In this document: positions 25,280 through 34,557 of the stretch, in pieces | Position numbering within the stretch: position 1 is the first letter of the stretch | How the letters are laid out: each line of letters opens with the position of its first letter | DNA from: Bacteroidales bacterium | GTDB taxonomy: Bacteria > Bacteroidota > Bacteroidia > Bacteroidales > P3 | Reading direction: 5' to 3' | Length of the DNA: 64,000 nucleotides | Assembly: GCA_022482545.1 (NCBI GenBank) | Contig: JAKVOZ010000003.1 | Span: 96,285-160,284 of the forward strand | Translations under genes and position numbers: made by a program | Notes under the pieces: generated by a model | Told to the model about the DNA's origin: nothing | Database searches by the model: none | What the model saw: only the letters and a program-made list of their open reading frames with translations

Positions 25280-26536
25280 CTAAAACTTATATTGTAATCT
25301 TAATGTAAATATGTTGTCATTCAAATCTTTTGAATATTTTGCTACTTCTTTTGTTGTCTCATTCTTATTTATATCATACATTGCGCTCAATCTTAATGCT
25401 GAGTTTATTCTCCAAAACATTCCAACACCATAATCTGTATTTGCTAAGTCGCCTCCATTTTTTATATCATTACCTTTTAATTCTGTATTGTTATCAAGGT
25501 AAGCATATTTCAACACAAGAGTGAGCGGTGTGTTATAAATATCTTGGATAGCGTAGAAATAACCACCAGCAAACTTACGATTATAATTGAATTTATTGCT
25601 ATACGTGTTACCATCAGGAGATTTTAAATCACCACTAACACAAGGTTGCTCACCAAAGATATATTCTGCTCTAAAATTAGTTAATCCCATAACTGTTTCA
25701 AAAGCAATCTGTCCATCAAATCCTACATATTGTCTTTTGTTCTTTTTGTTCATCTCCACTTTTTCACTTTGCCAAGCGTTGTTATTTACTGTGAACCAAA
25801 GACTATCAATATTGTTTGTTGTTCCACTATAAAACGATGCCCCTATTCCATAAGAAAAATTAGAATTTGAATGATTGTATTTCAAGTGAGCAAGAAAATC
25901 CATTCTACCATCATCATCTTTCTTAATGTTGTTTCCAGAAACTAAACCAAGGTCAAGTTTTAATCCGTCCCACATTGTATTCTTCATTCCAGAAAGAGTA
26001 AGTTTTAATCCTAAATCTTTTTCGTCTGGAAATAGTTTTTGAATGATAAGACTTCTTTCCAAAGGTTCAAGGTTAGAAGAAGAATATTCTACCTCATCTC
26101 CAAACCATCTATCCATTAAACCTGCTTGAAGTGATATACATTGATCAGGTGTTATTTGTAAGTAAGCATTTTTTACTCCTATTCCACCTTCATTTATATC
26201 CATTTCAAAAACTCCTTTGGCAATACCTTCTGTGTATTGGAATTTTATTCTGCCTCGTCTTATTCCATATCTAAGAAAATTGTCGCCATTATCTCTACTA
26301 TCTGAGAAAGCGTTGCTTGCTGATGTTTTTGTTTTACCATCTTTTCCTGACACTTCCATTTGTGATTGGATATAGCCACTTACTTTAAATTTTTCTAAAC
26401 CTTTAATTTTTGCTTGATTGTTTTCTACTTGTTCTTGTAAGACTTGCAAACTGTCTTTTTGAATTTCATCTTGTGCATATGCTCCAAAAGTTGTTAGAGT
26501 AGTGAATGCGATAACTGTTAAAATCTTTTTTTTCAT
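25280..26536 (-). CDS. Phosphate-type outer-membrane porin (OprP/OprO-like)
   Basis: 418 residues with a signal peptide (1-21), then a short coiled coil (QKDSLQVLQEQVENNQAKIKGLEK), then a beta-barrel ending in aromatic LRLQYKF. KVSGYIQSQMEVSG and RRGRIKFQYTEGIAKGVFEMDINEGG match the OprP/OprO-like porins of Bacteroidetes. First gene of the phosphate operon, so it probably lets phosphate cross the outer membrane. It is preceded by a Pho box and a TAnnTTTG promoter. Confidence 0.88.
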   Translation of the reverse strand: MKKKILTVIAFTTLTTFGAYAQDEIQKDSLQVLQEQVENNQAKIKGLEKFKVSGYIQSQMEVSGKDGKTKTSASNAFSDSRDNGDNFLRYGIRRGRIKFQYTEGIAKGVFEMDINEGGIGVKNAYLQITPDQCISLQAGLMDRWFGDEVEYSSSNLEPLERSLIIQKLFPDEKDLGLKLTLSGMKNTMWDGLKLDLGLVSGNNIKKDDDGRMDFLAHLKYNHSNSNFSYGIGASFYSGTTNNIDSLWFTVNNNAWQSEKVEMNKKNKRQYVGFDGQIAFETVMGLTNFRAEYIFGEQPCVSGDLKSPDGNTYSNKFNYNRKFAGGYFYAIQDIYNTPLTLVLKYAYLDNNTELKGNDIKNGGDLANTDYGVGMFWRINSALRLSAMYDINKNETTKEVAKYSKDLNDNIFTLRLQYKF

Positions 26537-26564
26537 CTTTTACTTGTATTATTTTTTCTTGATG

Positions 26565-26572
26565 CAAAAATA
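26565..26572 (-). promoter_or_regulatory. -7 promoter element of the porin-pst operon
   Basis: CAAAAATA on the plus strand reads TATTTTTG leftward, 29 bp before the porin start and 10 bp downstream of the last Pho-box repeat. Confidence 0.7.
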
Positions 26573-26581
26573 GATTAGTTA

Positions 26582-26620
26582 TGTTAAGGTTTTATTAAGG
26601 TAATGTTAAGAAATTGTTAA
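26582..26620 (-). promoter_or_regulatory. Pho box: four direct repeats at 11-bp spacing
   Basis: Reading leftward, TTAACA, TTAACA, TTAATA, TTAACA begin at 26620, 26609, 26598 and 26587, each exactly 11 bp apart. The hexamer and spacing agree with PhoB/PhoP-type boxes (the Bacillus PhoP consensus is TTAACA). The block abuts the -7 element, the position expected for an activator replacing the -33 contact. Confidence 0.8.
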
Positions 26621-26643
26621 TTAGTTTAAAGATACAATAGATT

Positions 26644-26813
26644 ATAATGCCATTTTATAAGAAACATAATGCCATTCTATTAAATCATAATGCCATTCTG
26701 TTGCAACATAATGCCATTCTATCACTAACATAATGCCATTTTGTTGAAATAGATTCAAAAGATAATTTATTAGATTCAAAAAAGAATTTAATAAATTCAA
26801 GAAAGAAATAAAT
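26644..26813. repeat. 21/22-bp modular array of two unit types (eight units)
   Basis: Five units starting ATAATGCCATT lie at 26644, 26666, 26687, 26708 and 26730; they are followed without a break by three units starting AGATTCAAAA or AAATTCAAGA at 26751, 26772 and 26793. Period 21 with some 22. The array fills the space between the Pho box and the stop codon of the SGNH gene. Confidence 0.8.
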
Positions 26814-26819
26814 GAATAC

Positions 26820-28226
26820 TTACTTAGACTTGCTTTGTTTATACTTTTGATACTCTAAATTCAATGCTTGATAAAACATCTCTGCAACATATTTTGCTCC
26901 AACATTATTAAAATGTGTGAAATCAGGATTAGCCAATGGTCTATCCCTCAAAACCCATGACGGCATAGAGTTTTTGCCACCCATTGCTTTAAAAAGATTC
27001 CAAAATATGCAACCATTCTCCATTGCTGCTTGCTTTTGTGCTGCCAATACCTTTTCTACATTTGGATTAGTCTCATATTTGTCGCCCACTTTGCGAGAAC
27101 GGTCTGATATTCCTATAACAATGATTTGACAATTCGGCACAGCCTTTTTCAAATATGCTAATTGCTGAGAAAATTGTTTCTCAAAGAAAGCATAACTTGG
27201 AATAATCTTTGAATCATCTTGCGGTATGGCATTAACACCAAACTGCATTATGATAAGATTTACATTTAATCTTTGAGCCATTATTGAAAAAAAATCTTTA
27301 TCATTACGACTCATTCCTATGGCAGAACTACCTCTTAGAGAAACATTATCAACCATTACGCCACTATTGCTACTCTCATCAATAGAATATAGTTCTGGCA
27401 TACCGGTTGTTGCTATCTTAATGTAGGATGTTGGAGATGAAATAGGAATATTCATTTCCATAAGAGAATTATCAACACCTATTGTTTGCTCTGCTATTAA
27501 TCCGCTATTAGAATATACTTTGATTGAAGATTCTTTAATAGGGTTGGAATAGAAAAGATGAAGGTTGTGAGTAAGTCGTTTAGAAAATTTAAGTTCTATA
27601 TATGCTGATTTTAGGTATGTTGTATCGTGTGTTATTGTATCAACTTTCATCTTAACGAAAGGACGAGCGCAACTCATCATAAGCCCAAAACGATTAAAAC
27701 CTTTTGATTTTTGATTAAGAATACTGAAAAAACTCCAATTGGAAGAATAACTAAATGTAACATTTCTAATAGATGATAAACTATGAAGAGGCATCTGTCC
27801 TTGCCCTACGCCAGAAAATTGCTCTTGTAATCGCAAACGGATATAAGATGTTATTCTGTCGCCTTCTATTTGAGAATCACCATAATGGATTATTCGTACT
27901 TGCTTATCATTGCTTCGTGCTTTATCCATAGATTCAAAAAAAGAATATAAAAGAGTTTGATTATTGTTTGGGTATTCAAATTCTATAATATTTTTTTTAT
28001 CTATTGTTACCTTATGATTATCATTGCTACTAACAGTGTCAGAAGATGCTACTATATTATCTATATTAGCATATTTGATTTGTTTTGGTGAAAAAATATC
28101 TTCTAATGATGGAAAAGAAAGATGCAAAGAACCAATATCTACTCCTTGTTTAGGAAAAATTAGTGCTATCATTCCCAAAATAACAAGAATAATGGCAAGA
28201 ATAAGAATAACTTTTTTAAGTTTCAT
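26820..28226 (-). CDS. SGNH/GDSL-type hydrolase, membrane-anchored
   Basis: 468 residues. One N-terminal membrane helix (about 5-24), then an extracytoplasmic SGNH fold: the serine block IIHYGDSQIEGDR (S118), the Asn block IMQFGVNAIPQDD, and the D-x-x-H catalytic pair in PDFTHFN (D435, H438). Such enzymes add or remove acetyl groups on cell-wall glycan or surface sugars. It is 3 bp downstream of a lytic transglycosylase gene, which favours a peptidoglycan-related role. Confidence 0.8.
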   Translation of the reverse strand: MKLKKVILILAIILVILGMIALIFPKQGVDIGSLHLSFPSLEDIFSPKQIKYANIDNIVASSDTVSSNDNHKVTIDKKNIIEFEYPNNNQTLLYSFFESMDKARSNDKQVRIIHYGDSQIEGDRITSYIRLRLQEQFSGVGQGQMPLHSLSSIRNVTFSYSSNWSFFSILNQKSKGFNRFGLMMSCARPFVKMKVDTITHDTTYLKSAYIELKFSKRLTHNLHLFYSNPIKESSIKVYSNSGLIAEQTIGVDNSLMEMNIPISSPTSYIKIATTGMPELYSIDESSNSGVMVDNVSLRGSSAIGMSRNDKDFFSIMAQRLNVNLIIMQFGVNAIPQDDSKIIPSYAFFEKQFSQQLAYLKKAVPNCQIIVIGISDRSRKVGDKYETNPNVEKVLAAQKQAAMENGCIFWNLFKAMGGKNSMPSWVLRDRPLANPDFTHFNNVGAKYVAEMFYQALNLEYQKYKQSKSK

Positions 28227-28229
28227 TTA

Positions 28230-29984
28230 TTATCTTCTTCTTTTAGATTTACTTTTGCTTGACTTCTTATTCTTATTAGATTTACTATTCTTTGAATCCT
28301 TACTATCTTTTGATATTACTATCTTTTGACCAGGGCGAATACTTTTAGCAGAACTCTTATCTAATTTGTTTGCTTTCAATAAATCTTCTTCGCTTATGCC
28401 ATATTTCTTTGCTATTTGGCTTATTGTTTCTCCTGATTTAATAGAATGTGTTTCTTTATTCTTATTCTTCTTACTGCTTCTATTGTCATTATCGTCTCTG
28501 TCTTTCTTATTCTTTCTGCTCTTCTTATCTTCCTTACGCTCTTGTTTATTTGTGTTCTTTGTCTTTGTAGTTAATGTTGTTCTATTGCGTTTTGGATAAG
28601 TAACAATAGGTGTTGATTCCTCTTGATTGTCGGTATTATCTGCCGAAACAATAGTTTCTTCAAAAGGAGTCTGTTTTTCTGTATTTGTTTTTATTATTTT
28701 TTCTTTTTCAACTGCTACTCTTGTCTTAACAGCAAGCAATGTACCTCTTTGCAATCTCTTTTTCTTTATCTTCTTGTTCCAACTTCTCAAATCTTGTTGG
28801 CTTACTCCATAACGATTTGCAATAGAATACCAAGTATCATTGCGTTGTACCTTATGATATATCGTTTTATTAACATAGCACACCTCTGTCTGTTTTACAC
28901 TTTGGTCTCTATCTTGCTCTTCATTCTTAAATTCTTCTTTATGATATGATGCAATAGAATCTTCTTTTTCAATAAATTCATTAATATATTTTAGTGGCAA
29001 TTTTAATGAATATCTATCCTGAGTACCTGGTATCATATCCATTTTATATTGTGGATTAAGGTCTCTAAGTTCTTCAACAGATATGCCCATCACTGCTTCT
29101 ATCTGAGAAAAATAAATATCTTTTTTTACTATTACTGTATCGGTAACTAAATCTAAGGGACGTGAAAGATTAACAGGAGAGATGTTGTGCTCTTTATAGA
29201 AGTTCATAACATAAGTTGCTGCTATGTATGAAGGAACATAATTTCTTGTTTCATTAGGAAGATAATTGTATATGCTCCAAAAATCTGTCTTTCCAGAACG
29301 TTTTATTGCCTTATTAACGTTTCCTGGTCCGCAATTGTATGCTGCTAAAACTAATGACCAATCATTATAGATTTTATATAAGTCTTTAAGATATTTTGCT
29401 GCTGCTATTGTTTCTTTTATTGGGTCTCTTCTATCATCAACTACTGAATTAACTCTAAGATCATATACTCTACCTGTTGCATACATAAATTGCCACAATC
29501 CTGCTGCTCCTGTCCATGAAACTGCTCTTGGATTAAAAGCAGACTCTATCACAACTAAATATTTCAATTCGCTTGGTATGCCATAAGAATCTAAAATGTT
29601 TTCAAAGATTGGGAAATAGTATTTACTTAATCCCAACATAACTCCTACTCTGTCGCCTATCCTATCTATATAATAAACAATATTGCTTCTTACTTTATCA
29701 TTATATACAAGATTAACCGCAGAAGGCAAACTACGTAGTCTTCTTGCATACACACTATCTGATACATTTGCTGCTCTATATTCGTTTGATAAGTTATCTC
29801 CTTGACGATTAAACCTTTGATTTAGCGTTTTTTCATTTTGTTTCATATAGTAACTTTGAAGCAATTCATTATAATTCTTTTCAAAGTTTGAATAAATTTC
29901 AGGTTCTTTTTTAGTTTGAGCATCTACTGTAATGTTAGCTACACAGCAAATCAATAATAAAATTATAGTCTTATACTTTGTCAT
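28230..29984 (-). CDS. mltD: Membrane-bound lytic murein transglycosylase D-like protein with LysM repeats
   Basis: 584 residues: signal peptide, then an SLT domain with catalytic E147 in VVIESAFNPRAVS, GAAGLWQFM and AAYNCGPGNVNKAI; then two LysM peptidoglycan-binding modules (about 372-415, HKVQRNDTWYSIANRYGVS; and 522-565, HSIKSGETISQIAKKYGIS). Between the modules is a low-complexity Lys/Asn/Asp linker and at the end a Ser/Lys tail. It cleaves glycan strands to 1,6-anhydro ends. A near-consensus promoter (TAATTTTA, 30010-30017) lies 26 bp upstream. Confidence 0.92.
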   Translation of the reverse strand: MTKYKTIILLLICCVANITVDAQTKKEPEIYSNFEKNYNELLQSYYMKQNEKTLNQRFNRQGDNLSNEYRAANVSDSVYARRLRSLPSAVNLVYNDKVRSNIVYYIDRIGDRVGVMLGLSKYYFPIFENILDSYGIPSELKYLVVIESAFNPRAVSWTGAAGLWQFMYATGRVYDLRVNSVVDDRRDPIKETIAAAKYLKDLYKIYNDWSLVLAAYNCGPGNVNKAIKRSGKTDFWSIYNYLPNETRNYVPSYIAATYVMNFYKEHNISPVNLSRPLDLVTDTVIVKKDIYFSQIEAVMGISVEELRDLNPQYKMDMIPGTQDRYSLKLPLKYINEFIEKEDSIASYHKEEFKNEEQDRDQSVKQTEVCYVNKTIYHKVQRNDTWYSIANRYGVSQQDLRSWNKKIKKKRLQRGTLLAVKTRVAVEKEKIIKTNTEKQTPFEETIVSADNTDNQEESTPIVTYPKRNRTTLTTKTKNTNKQERKEDKKSRKNKKDRDDNDNRSSKKNKNKETHSIKSGETISQIAKKYGISEEDLLKANKLDKSSAKSIRPGQKIVISKDSKDSKNSKSNKNKKSSKSKSKRRR

Positions 29985-30060
29985 ATCTCTTAAAAGTCAA
30001 AATAATTTGTAAAATTACAACAAAATTTTTACCTGACAAAAAAAATGCTGTAATTTCTGA

Positions 30061-30120
30061 ATTATTTCTTCGTTTTTTGCAATTATTTTAAGGAGTTAAT
30101 AAAATATTTCTTCGTTTTAT
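30061..30120. repeat. 21-bp modular array between FAD dehydrogenase and mltD
   Basis: The junction TTTCTTC-GTTTT occurs with GTTTT at 30072 and 30114, 42 bp (2 x 21) apart. The second copy contains the 20-mer AAAATATTTCTTCGTTTTAT that is also found twice in the anti-sigma gene. Ends 4 bp before the downstream stop codon. Confidence 0.7.
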
Positions 30121-30123
30121 TTA

Positions 30124-31662
30124 TTACACTCCCAGCTCATTAGAAATCTTATCTGCCACATTTATTCCATCCATAGCCGATGATGTGATTCCTCCTGCAT
30201 ATCCTGCCCCTTCTCCACATGGATAAAGATTCTTTATTTGAATATGTTGTAATGTATTATTATTTCTTGGCAAACGAACTGCACTTGATGTTCTGCTTTC
30301 CAATCCTATAACATTTGATTCATTTGTGATAAACCCTCTCAACTTCCTGTCAAACGACTTAAAGCCCTGAACAAGATTATCATAAACAAAAGGTAATAAT
30401 CTTTCTTTCATATTCTGCGAAACAAGTTGAGGCATATATGATGTTAAAGCAAGATTTTGAGATGTTTTGTTGTCAATAAAATCTGTCATTCTTTGTGCTG
30501 GACATATCTGTTTATCATAATACATCATCTGTTCTGCTTGTTCTTGAAGTTTCATAAGAGATAATGCCCCAAAACAATCAAACTCTTTGGCATCTTCTTC
30601 TTTAACCGTTACTACAACTGCACTATTTGCAAATTTTCCACTTCTATTTGAATTGCTCATACCATTAACTACCATAACACCTTCTCTATCCGAAGAAGGA
30701 ACAACAATACCTCCTGGACACATACAAAAAGAAAATACTCCTCTATCATTATGATTGTATGTAAGTGAGTATGTTGCTGGCGGAAGCAAACTTGAATAAT
30801 GATTATTATGATATTGACTTATGTTTATCAATTCTTGTGGATGTTCTACTCTAACTCCTATGGCAAAAGGTTTGGCTTCTATTGCCCAAGAATTATCATA
30901 AAACAATTGATATATATCTCGTGCTGAATGCCCACAACAAAGAATTGTTTTCTCTGCCATTATATCTTCACCATTATTTGTTTTAACTCCAATAATAGTA
31001 TCATCTTTTACAATGAAATCAACAACCTTTGTATTAAAAATATACTCTCCTCCACAATCTTCTATTGTCTTTCTTATATTCTTAACTATTCTTGAAAGTT
31101 TATCTGTCCCTATATGTGCATGAGAAGAGAATAATATATTAGGGTCTGCTCCAAAATGAACAAACATTTGCAAAACCTCATCAATATTTCCTTTCTTTGT
31201 ACTTCTTGTATATAGTTTGCCATCAGAAAATGTTCCTGCTCCTCCTTCTCCAAAACAAAAATTACTATCTTCGTTTATTTCACCATTCCTACTTATTATC
31301 GCTATATCTTTTTTTCTTTGTTCAACAGCCTTACCTCTTTCTATTATTATTGGTTTCAATCCTTTTTGAATAAGTCTTAATGCTGCCATAAGTCCGCAAG
31401 GTCCTGCCCCAATAACTATTATTGGTGCCGAATTGCTTACATTCAAAAAAGGCATAGGTTTTATTTGTGGTAAATCATTATTTGAAGATGTTAATACATT
31501 AAGATGATATACTGGCTGTTTCCTGCAATCTAAACTCTCTTTTAATATTCTATATGAAAGATATTTTGCCTCTATTTTGCTCTCTTTACTTATTTTCTTT
31601 TCTAACTCTTTAATATTTTGTAATTCATTTGGAGTTACTGTAATTTGTATTAATTTTTGCAT
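30124..31662 (-). CDS. FAD-dependent dehydrogenase (COG2509 type)
   Basis: 512 residues. FAD-binding Rossmann motif GAGPCG (85-90), then IIERGKAVEQRKKDI, the conserved ENSN-like NEDSNFCFGEGGAGTFSDGKLYTR, and a C-terminal YPCGEGAGYAGGITSSAMDGI FAD-contact segment. This is a widespread family of uncharacterised flavoproteins; the substrate is unknown. It starts 3 bp after the PorT gene and is probably co-transcribed, although no functional link is obvious. Confidence 0.88.
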   Translation of the reverse strand: MQKLIQITVTPNELQNIKELEKKISKESKIEAKYLSYRILKESLDCRKQPVYHLNVLTSSNNDLPQIKPMPFLNVSNSAPIIVIGAGPCGLMAALRLIQKGLKPIIIERGKAVEQRKKDIAIISRNGEINEDSNFCFGEGGAGTFSDGKLYTRSTKKGNIDEVLQMFVHFGADPNILFSSHAHIGTDKLSRIVKNIRKTIEDCGGEYIFNTKVVDFIVKDDTIIGVKTNNGEDIMAEKTILCCGHSARDIYQLFYDNSWAIEAKPFAIGVRVEHPQELINISQYHNNHYSSLLPPATYSLTYNHNDRGVFSFCMCPGGIVVPSSDREGVMVVNGMSNSNRSGKFANSAVVVTVKEEDAKEFDCFGALSLMKLQEQAEQMMYYDKQICPAQRMTDFIDNKTSQNLALTSYMPQLVSQNMKERLLPFVYDNLVQGFKSFDRKLRGFITNESNVIGLESRTSSAVRLPRNNNTLQHIQIKNLYPCGEGAGYAGGITSSAMDGINVADKISNELGV

Positions 31663-31665
31663 GGC

Positions 31666-32370
31666 TTATTCAAAAGTTAAATTAACATAAAACACTTGCG
31701 ACTTTATTTTATCTACACAATTAGTATAAGCATTATTGAACTTATGGTCTAATATATCATCTAAACCAAAACTACTCTTCAATTCAACGCCAAACTTAAA
31801 GTATTCTAAATAAAAATCAAATCCACAACCAACTGTATAAAACGTTTCGTAGTTTTCCAACTTCATCATATATTCATCTTCACTTAGTTTTTTCCTTTTT
31901 ATTGAACCTAAATCATAAACATATTTTACGCCTGTTATAAGATATGGACGAAAATTATGCCAACGTTTGCTCTGAATTTTAAGTTCCAATGGTGCTTCAA
32001 GGTAAATAACTTCCAATGACCTTTCTGTTGTATGAAAATCATTCCCTTGCTGTATATCATAACTAAATACCCTATCTGTAAATGTAATCATTGGAACAAA
32101 ACGTAAATGAGCAAATGACAAAAGTTTTAAATCGGAAGAAACTCCTAATTGAAACCCATTACTACTTTTTGATTTAAAACCCATTATTGTATCGTTATAA
32201 GGTAGATTATGTTTAGAAACCATATCAGAATAGAGTGAATTATAACCAAGAACAATACCAAAATGAATAGTCTTATCATCAAATTGTGGTAAGTTGGGCG
32301 GACTGCTTTGAGTGTATCCTTTTGCTAAAATTAACAAGCCAATTATATATAATATTATCTTCTTTCCCAT
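31666..32370 (-). CDS. porT: PorT-family outer-membrane protein (type IX secretion)
   Basis: 234 residues with a signal peptide and an eight-strand barrel pattern. FRPYLITGVKYVYDLGS, the DFYLEYFKFGVELKSSFGL segment and the C-terminal YVNLTFE are characteristic of PorT/SprT, a component needed for type IX secretion in Bacteroidetes. No other secretion genes are in the window, so whether the machine is complete is not known. Own promoter (TATTTTTG at 32452-32445). Confidence 0.72.
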   Translation of the reverse strand: MGKKIILYIIGLLILAKGYTQSSPPNLPQFDDKTIHFGIVLGYNSLYSDMVSKHNLPYNDTIMGFKSKSSNGFQLGVSSDLKLLSFAHLRFVPMITFTDRVFSYDIQQGNDFHTTERSLEVIYLEAPLELKIQSKRWHNFRPYLITGVKYVYDLGSIKRKKLSEDEYMMKLENYETFYTVGCGFDFYLEYFKFGVELKSSFGLDDILDHKFNNAYTNCVDKIKSQVFYVNLTFE

Positions 32371-32438
32371 ATTATCTTTATCAAAAACTATATTATTAAT
32401 GATTTTATTGTAAAAAACAACTATTTTTTTTAATTCTT

Positions 32439-32522
32439 ATGTCGCAAAAATAAAACGAAGAAATATTTTTTTATCTCTTCGTTTTATTAAAATAGTTCTT
32501 TATTTTATTTTGGTTTTATAAT
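32439..32522. repeat. 21-bp modular array upstream of porT
   Basis: Units start at 32439, 32460, 32481 and 32502 (21 bp each). The unit at 32460 (GAAATATTTTTTTATCTCTT...) is a close variant of units at 20457 and 38909; the neighbours form an imperfect hairpin from ATAAAACGAAGA / TCTTCGTTTTAT. The porT promoter lies in the first unit and the array reaches into the stop codon of hldA. Confidence 0.7.
32445..32452 (-). promoter_or_regulatory. -7 promoter element of porT
   Basis: CAAAAATA reads TATTTTTG leftward, 75 bp before the porT start; it lies within a repeat unit. Confidence 0.5.
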
Positions 32523-33508
32523 GATAATAATTCTTTATATAATCTTTCCTTGTTTATTGGTGTTACTCCTACTGTTTCACAAACAAGTCCTCCTGCAAGA
32601 TTACTTATCCTTGCAATATCTTCTGCTTCTAAGCCTACTGCAAGACAAAGAGTTGCAACACTTATCACTGTATCTCCTGCCCCAGAAACATCTGCTATAT
32701 TTCTTAAATGAGCCGAAATCATTTTAACTTTTGCTTGTCTTTGTTTATAATCTGCAATGAATACGCCATACTCACTAAGCGTTATAAATACTTTTTCTAT
32801 TCTCTGTTTATTGTTTAATAATAGTGATGCCTCTGAAAGATTATCCATCGTTGGCAAAGTAAATTCTATCTTTAAACCTTCTTTCAACTCTTTTAGATTA
32901 GGTTTAAACATAGTTACATTCTTATAATTCTTAAAATTTCTTTTCTTTGGATCTACTGTTGTTGGGATTTGTCTTTCGTTTGCTTTGCTTACTATTTGAC
33001 TTATAACGTTTTCTGTTATAACTCCTTTGTCATAATCTTGAAAAATGATAGCATCAATACGCTTTTTATTCAAAATATCAAATATTGTTTTCAAAAAATC
33101 TGTCTCTTCCTCAGTGTTAAGAAAATCAATTATCTCCTTATCTACACGGAGCATCTGTGTATTGTTGCCAAGAACACGAGTTTTTATTGTTGTTGGGCGA
33201 GTTTTTGAAAGAACAATACCTTCTGTTGTCATATTGTTTTCTTTCAAAAGGTTTAAAAGTATTTCGCCATTATTATCTTGTCCAATAACCGAACAAAGTA
33301 TTGGTTCTGCTCCCATAGAAGAAATATTTAATGCTACATTGCCTGCACCTCCCAAACGGTCTTCTTCTTTTGTTACACTACATATAGGAACTGGTGCTTC
33401 TGGTGATATTCTTTCTACCTTTCCCCATTGATACGCATCTATCATCACATCACCTATTATCATAATGTTTAACTTCTCTATCCTATTGAAAATACTTTTA
33501 TAGTCCAT
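32516..33508 (-). CDS. rfaE1: D-glycero-beta-D-manno-heptose-7-phosphate kinase (RfaE domain I)
   Basis: PfkB-fold sugar kinase, 330 residues, equivalent to the N-terminal half of E. coli HldE. Motifs: GDVMIDAYQWG, RISPEAPVPI, RLGGAGNVALN and the catalytic DVSGAGDT (D279). It makes heptose 1,7-bisphosphate for the LPS inner core. The adenylyltransferase half is absent and must be elsewhere. It lies 38 bp after ansA in an ileS-ansA-rfaE1 run. Confidence 0.9.
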   Translation of the reverse strand: MDYKSIFNRIEKLNIMIIGDVMIDAYQWGKVERISPEAPVPICSVTKEEDRLGGAGNVALNISSMGAEPILCSVIGQDNNGEILLNLLKENNMTTEGIVLSKTRPTTIKTRVLGNNTQMLRVDKEIIDFLNTEEETDFLKTIFDILNKKRIDAIIFQDYDKGVITENVISQIVSKANERQIPTTVDPKKRNFKNYKNVTMFKPNLKELKEGLKIEFTLPTMDNLSEASLLLNNKQRIEKVFITLSEYGVFIADYKQRQAKVKMISAHLRNIADVSGAGDTVISVATLCLAVGLEAEDIARISNLAGGLVCETVGVTPINKERLYKELLSL

Positions 33509-33546
33509 ATCTTTATAATATTTTATTTTGAGTATTAAATAAAAAA

Positions 33547-34557
33547 TTAAATACTTATTTCGCCTCTTAGATTTTCTTTTAATTTTTCTATTTGTTCTTT
33601 TTTATCTTTATAGTTTCCAAGAACAAACATCATCTTTGTTAATGCTGCTTCGGTTGTTATATCTTTTCCTGAAATAACTCCAAGATTCATCAAGCCACAA
33701 CTTGCTTCATAATGTCCCATCTCCACACTTCCTGCCTTACATTGAGTAACATTCATAACCGTTATGCCTTTCTTTATTGCTTTTTCAATAGAACAAAGAA
33801 AATAATCATTAGTTGGAGCGTTGCCTGAGCCATAAGTTTCAAGCACTATACCTTTAAGATTTGGTATATTGATTATTGCTGAAAGAAAACTTTCTTGTAT
33901 TGTTGGGCAAACCTTTACTATTACCACATCTTGACAAAGATTATCATATACTTTCAATGATTTGTTTTGGCAAGATGATATAAGGTGTTGTTTATATGAT
34001 ATATTAATACCCACTTTGGCAAGAGATGGATAATTGCCTGAATAAAAAGCCTCAAAATATTCTGCATTCAATTTAGTAGTACGGTTTCCACGAAATAGTT
34101 TATTACCAAAAAATATACAAACTTCTGGTATAAGTACGCTATTATTAGATGCTATTTCAATAGATGAAATAATATTATCTCTACCATCTGTTCTTATCAT
34201 TCCAAGAGGCAACTGACTGCCAGTAATTATTACAGGTTTATTAAGGTTTTCAAGTAAGAAACTAAGACAAGAGGCAGTATAAGACATAGTATCTGTTCCG
34301 TGAAGAATAACAAAACCATCATAATTGTCATATTCTTGTTTGATTTTCTTAGCCAAAGAAAGCCATACCTTAGCATTCATATCAGAAGAATCTATAATAG
34401 GGTCAAATTGAAAAGTATCTATATTGCAATCAAGTTTTCTTAATATTGGCAATACTTCATAAATCTTTTTCATATCAAAAGGACGTAAAGCACCACTTTT
34501 TGTGTCCTTTACCATTCCTATTGTTCCACCTGTATAGATTACTAATATGTTCTTCAT
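33547..34557 (-). CDS. ansA: Type I L-asparaginase
   Basis: Hydrolyses asparagine to aspartate and ammonia. 336 residues with both active-site regions: IYTGGTIGMV (nucleophile T12) and ILHGTDTMSYTAS, plus the SQLPLGMIRTDGRDN segment of cytosolic type I enzymes. No signal peptide. Its start overlaps the ileS stop by 4 bp. Confidence 0.94.
   Translation of the reverse strand: MKNILVIYTGGTIGMVKDTKSGALRPFDMKKIYEVLPILRKLDCNIDTFQFDPIIDSSDMNAKVWLSLAKKIKQEYDNYDGFVILHGTDTMSYTASCLSFLLENLNKPVIITGSQLPLGMIRTDGRDNIISSIEIASNNSVLIPEVCIFFGNKLFRGNRTTKLNAEYFEAFYSGNYPSLAKVGINISYKQHLISSCQNKSLKVYDNLCQDVVIVKVCPTIQESFLSAIINIPNLKGIVLETYGSGNAPTNDYFLCSIEKAIKKGITVMNVTQCKAGSVEMGHYEASCGLMNLGVISGKDITTEAALTKMMFVLGNYKDKKEQIEKLKENLRGEISI

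Noticed and set aside
31666..32370. Type IX secretion gene cluster
   Set aside because: Only PorT is recognised; no other secretion component or C-terminal sorting domain was seen in the window.
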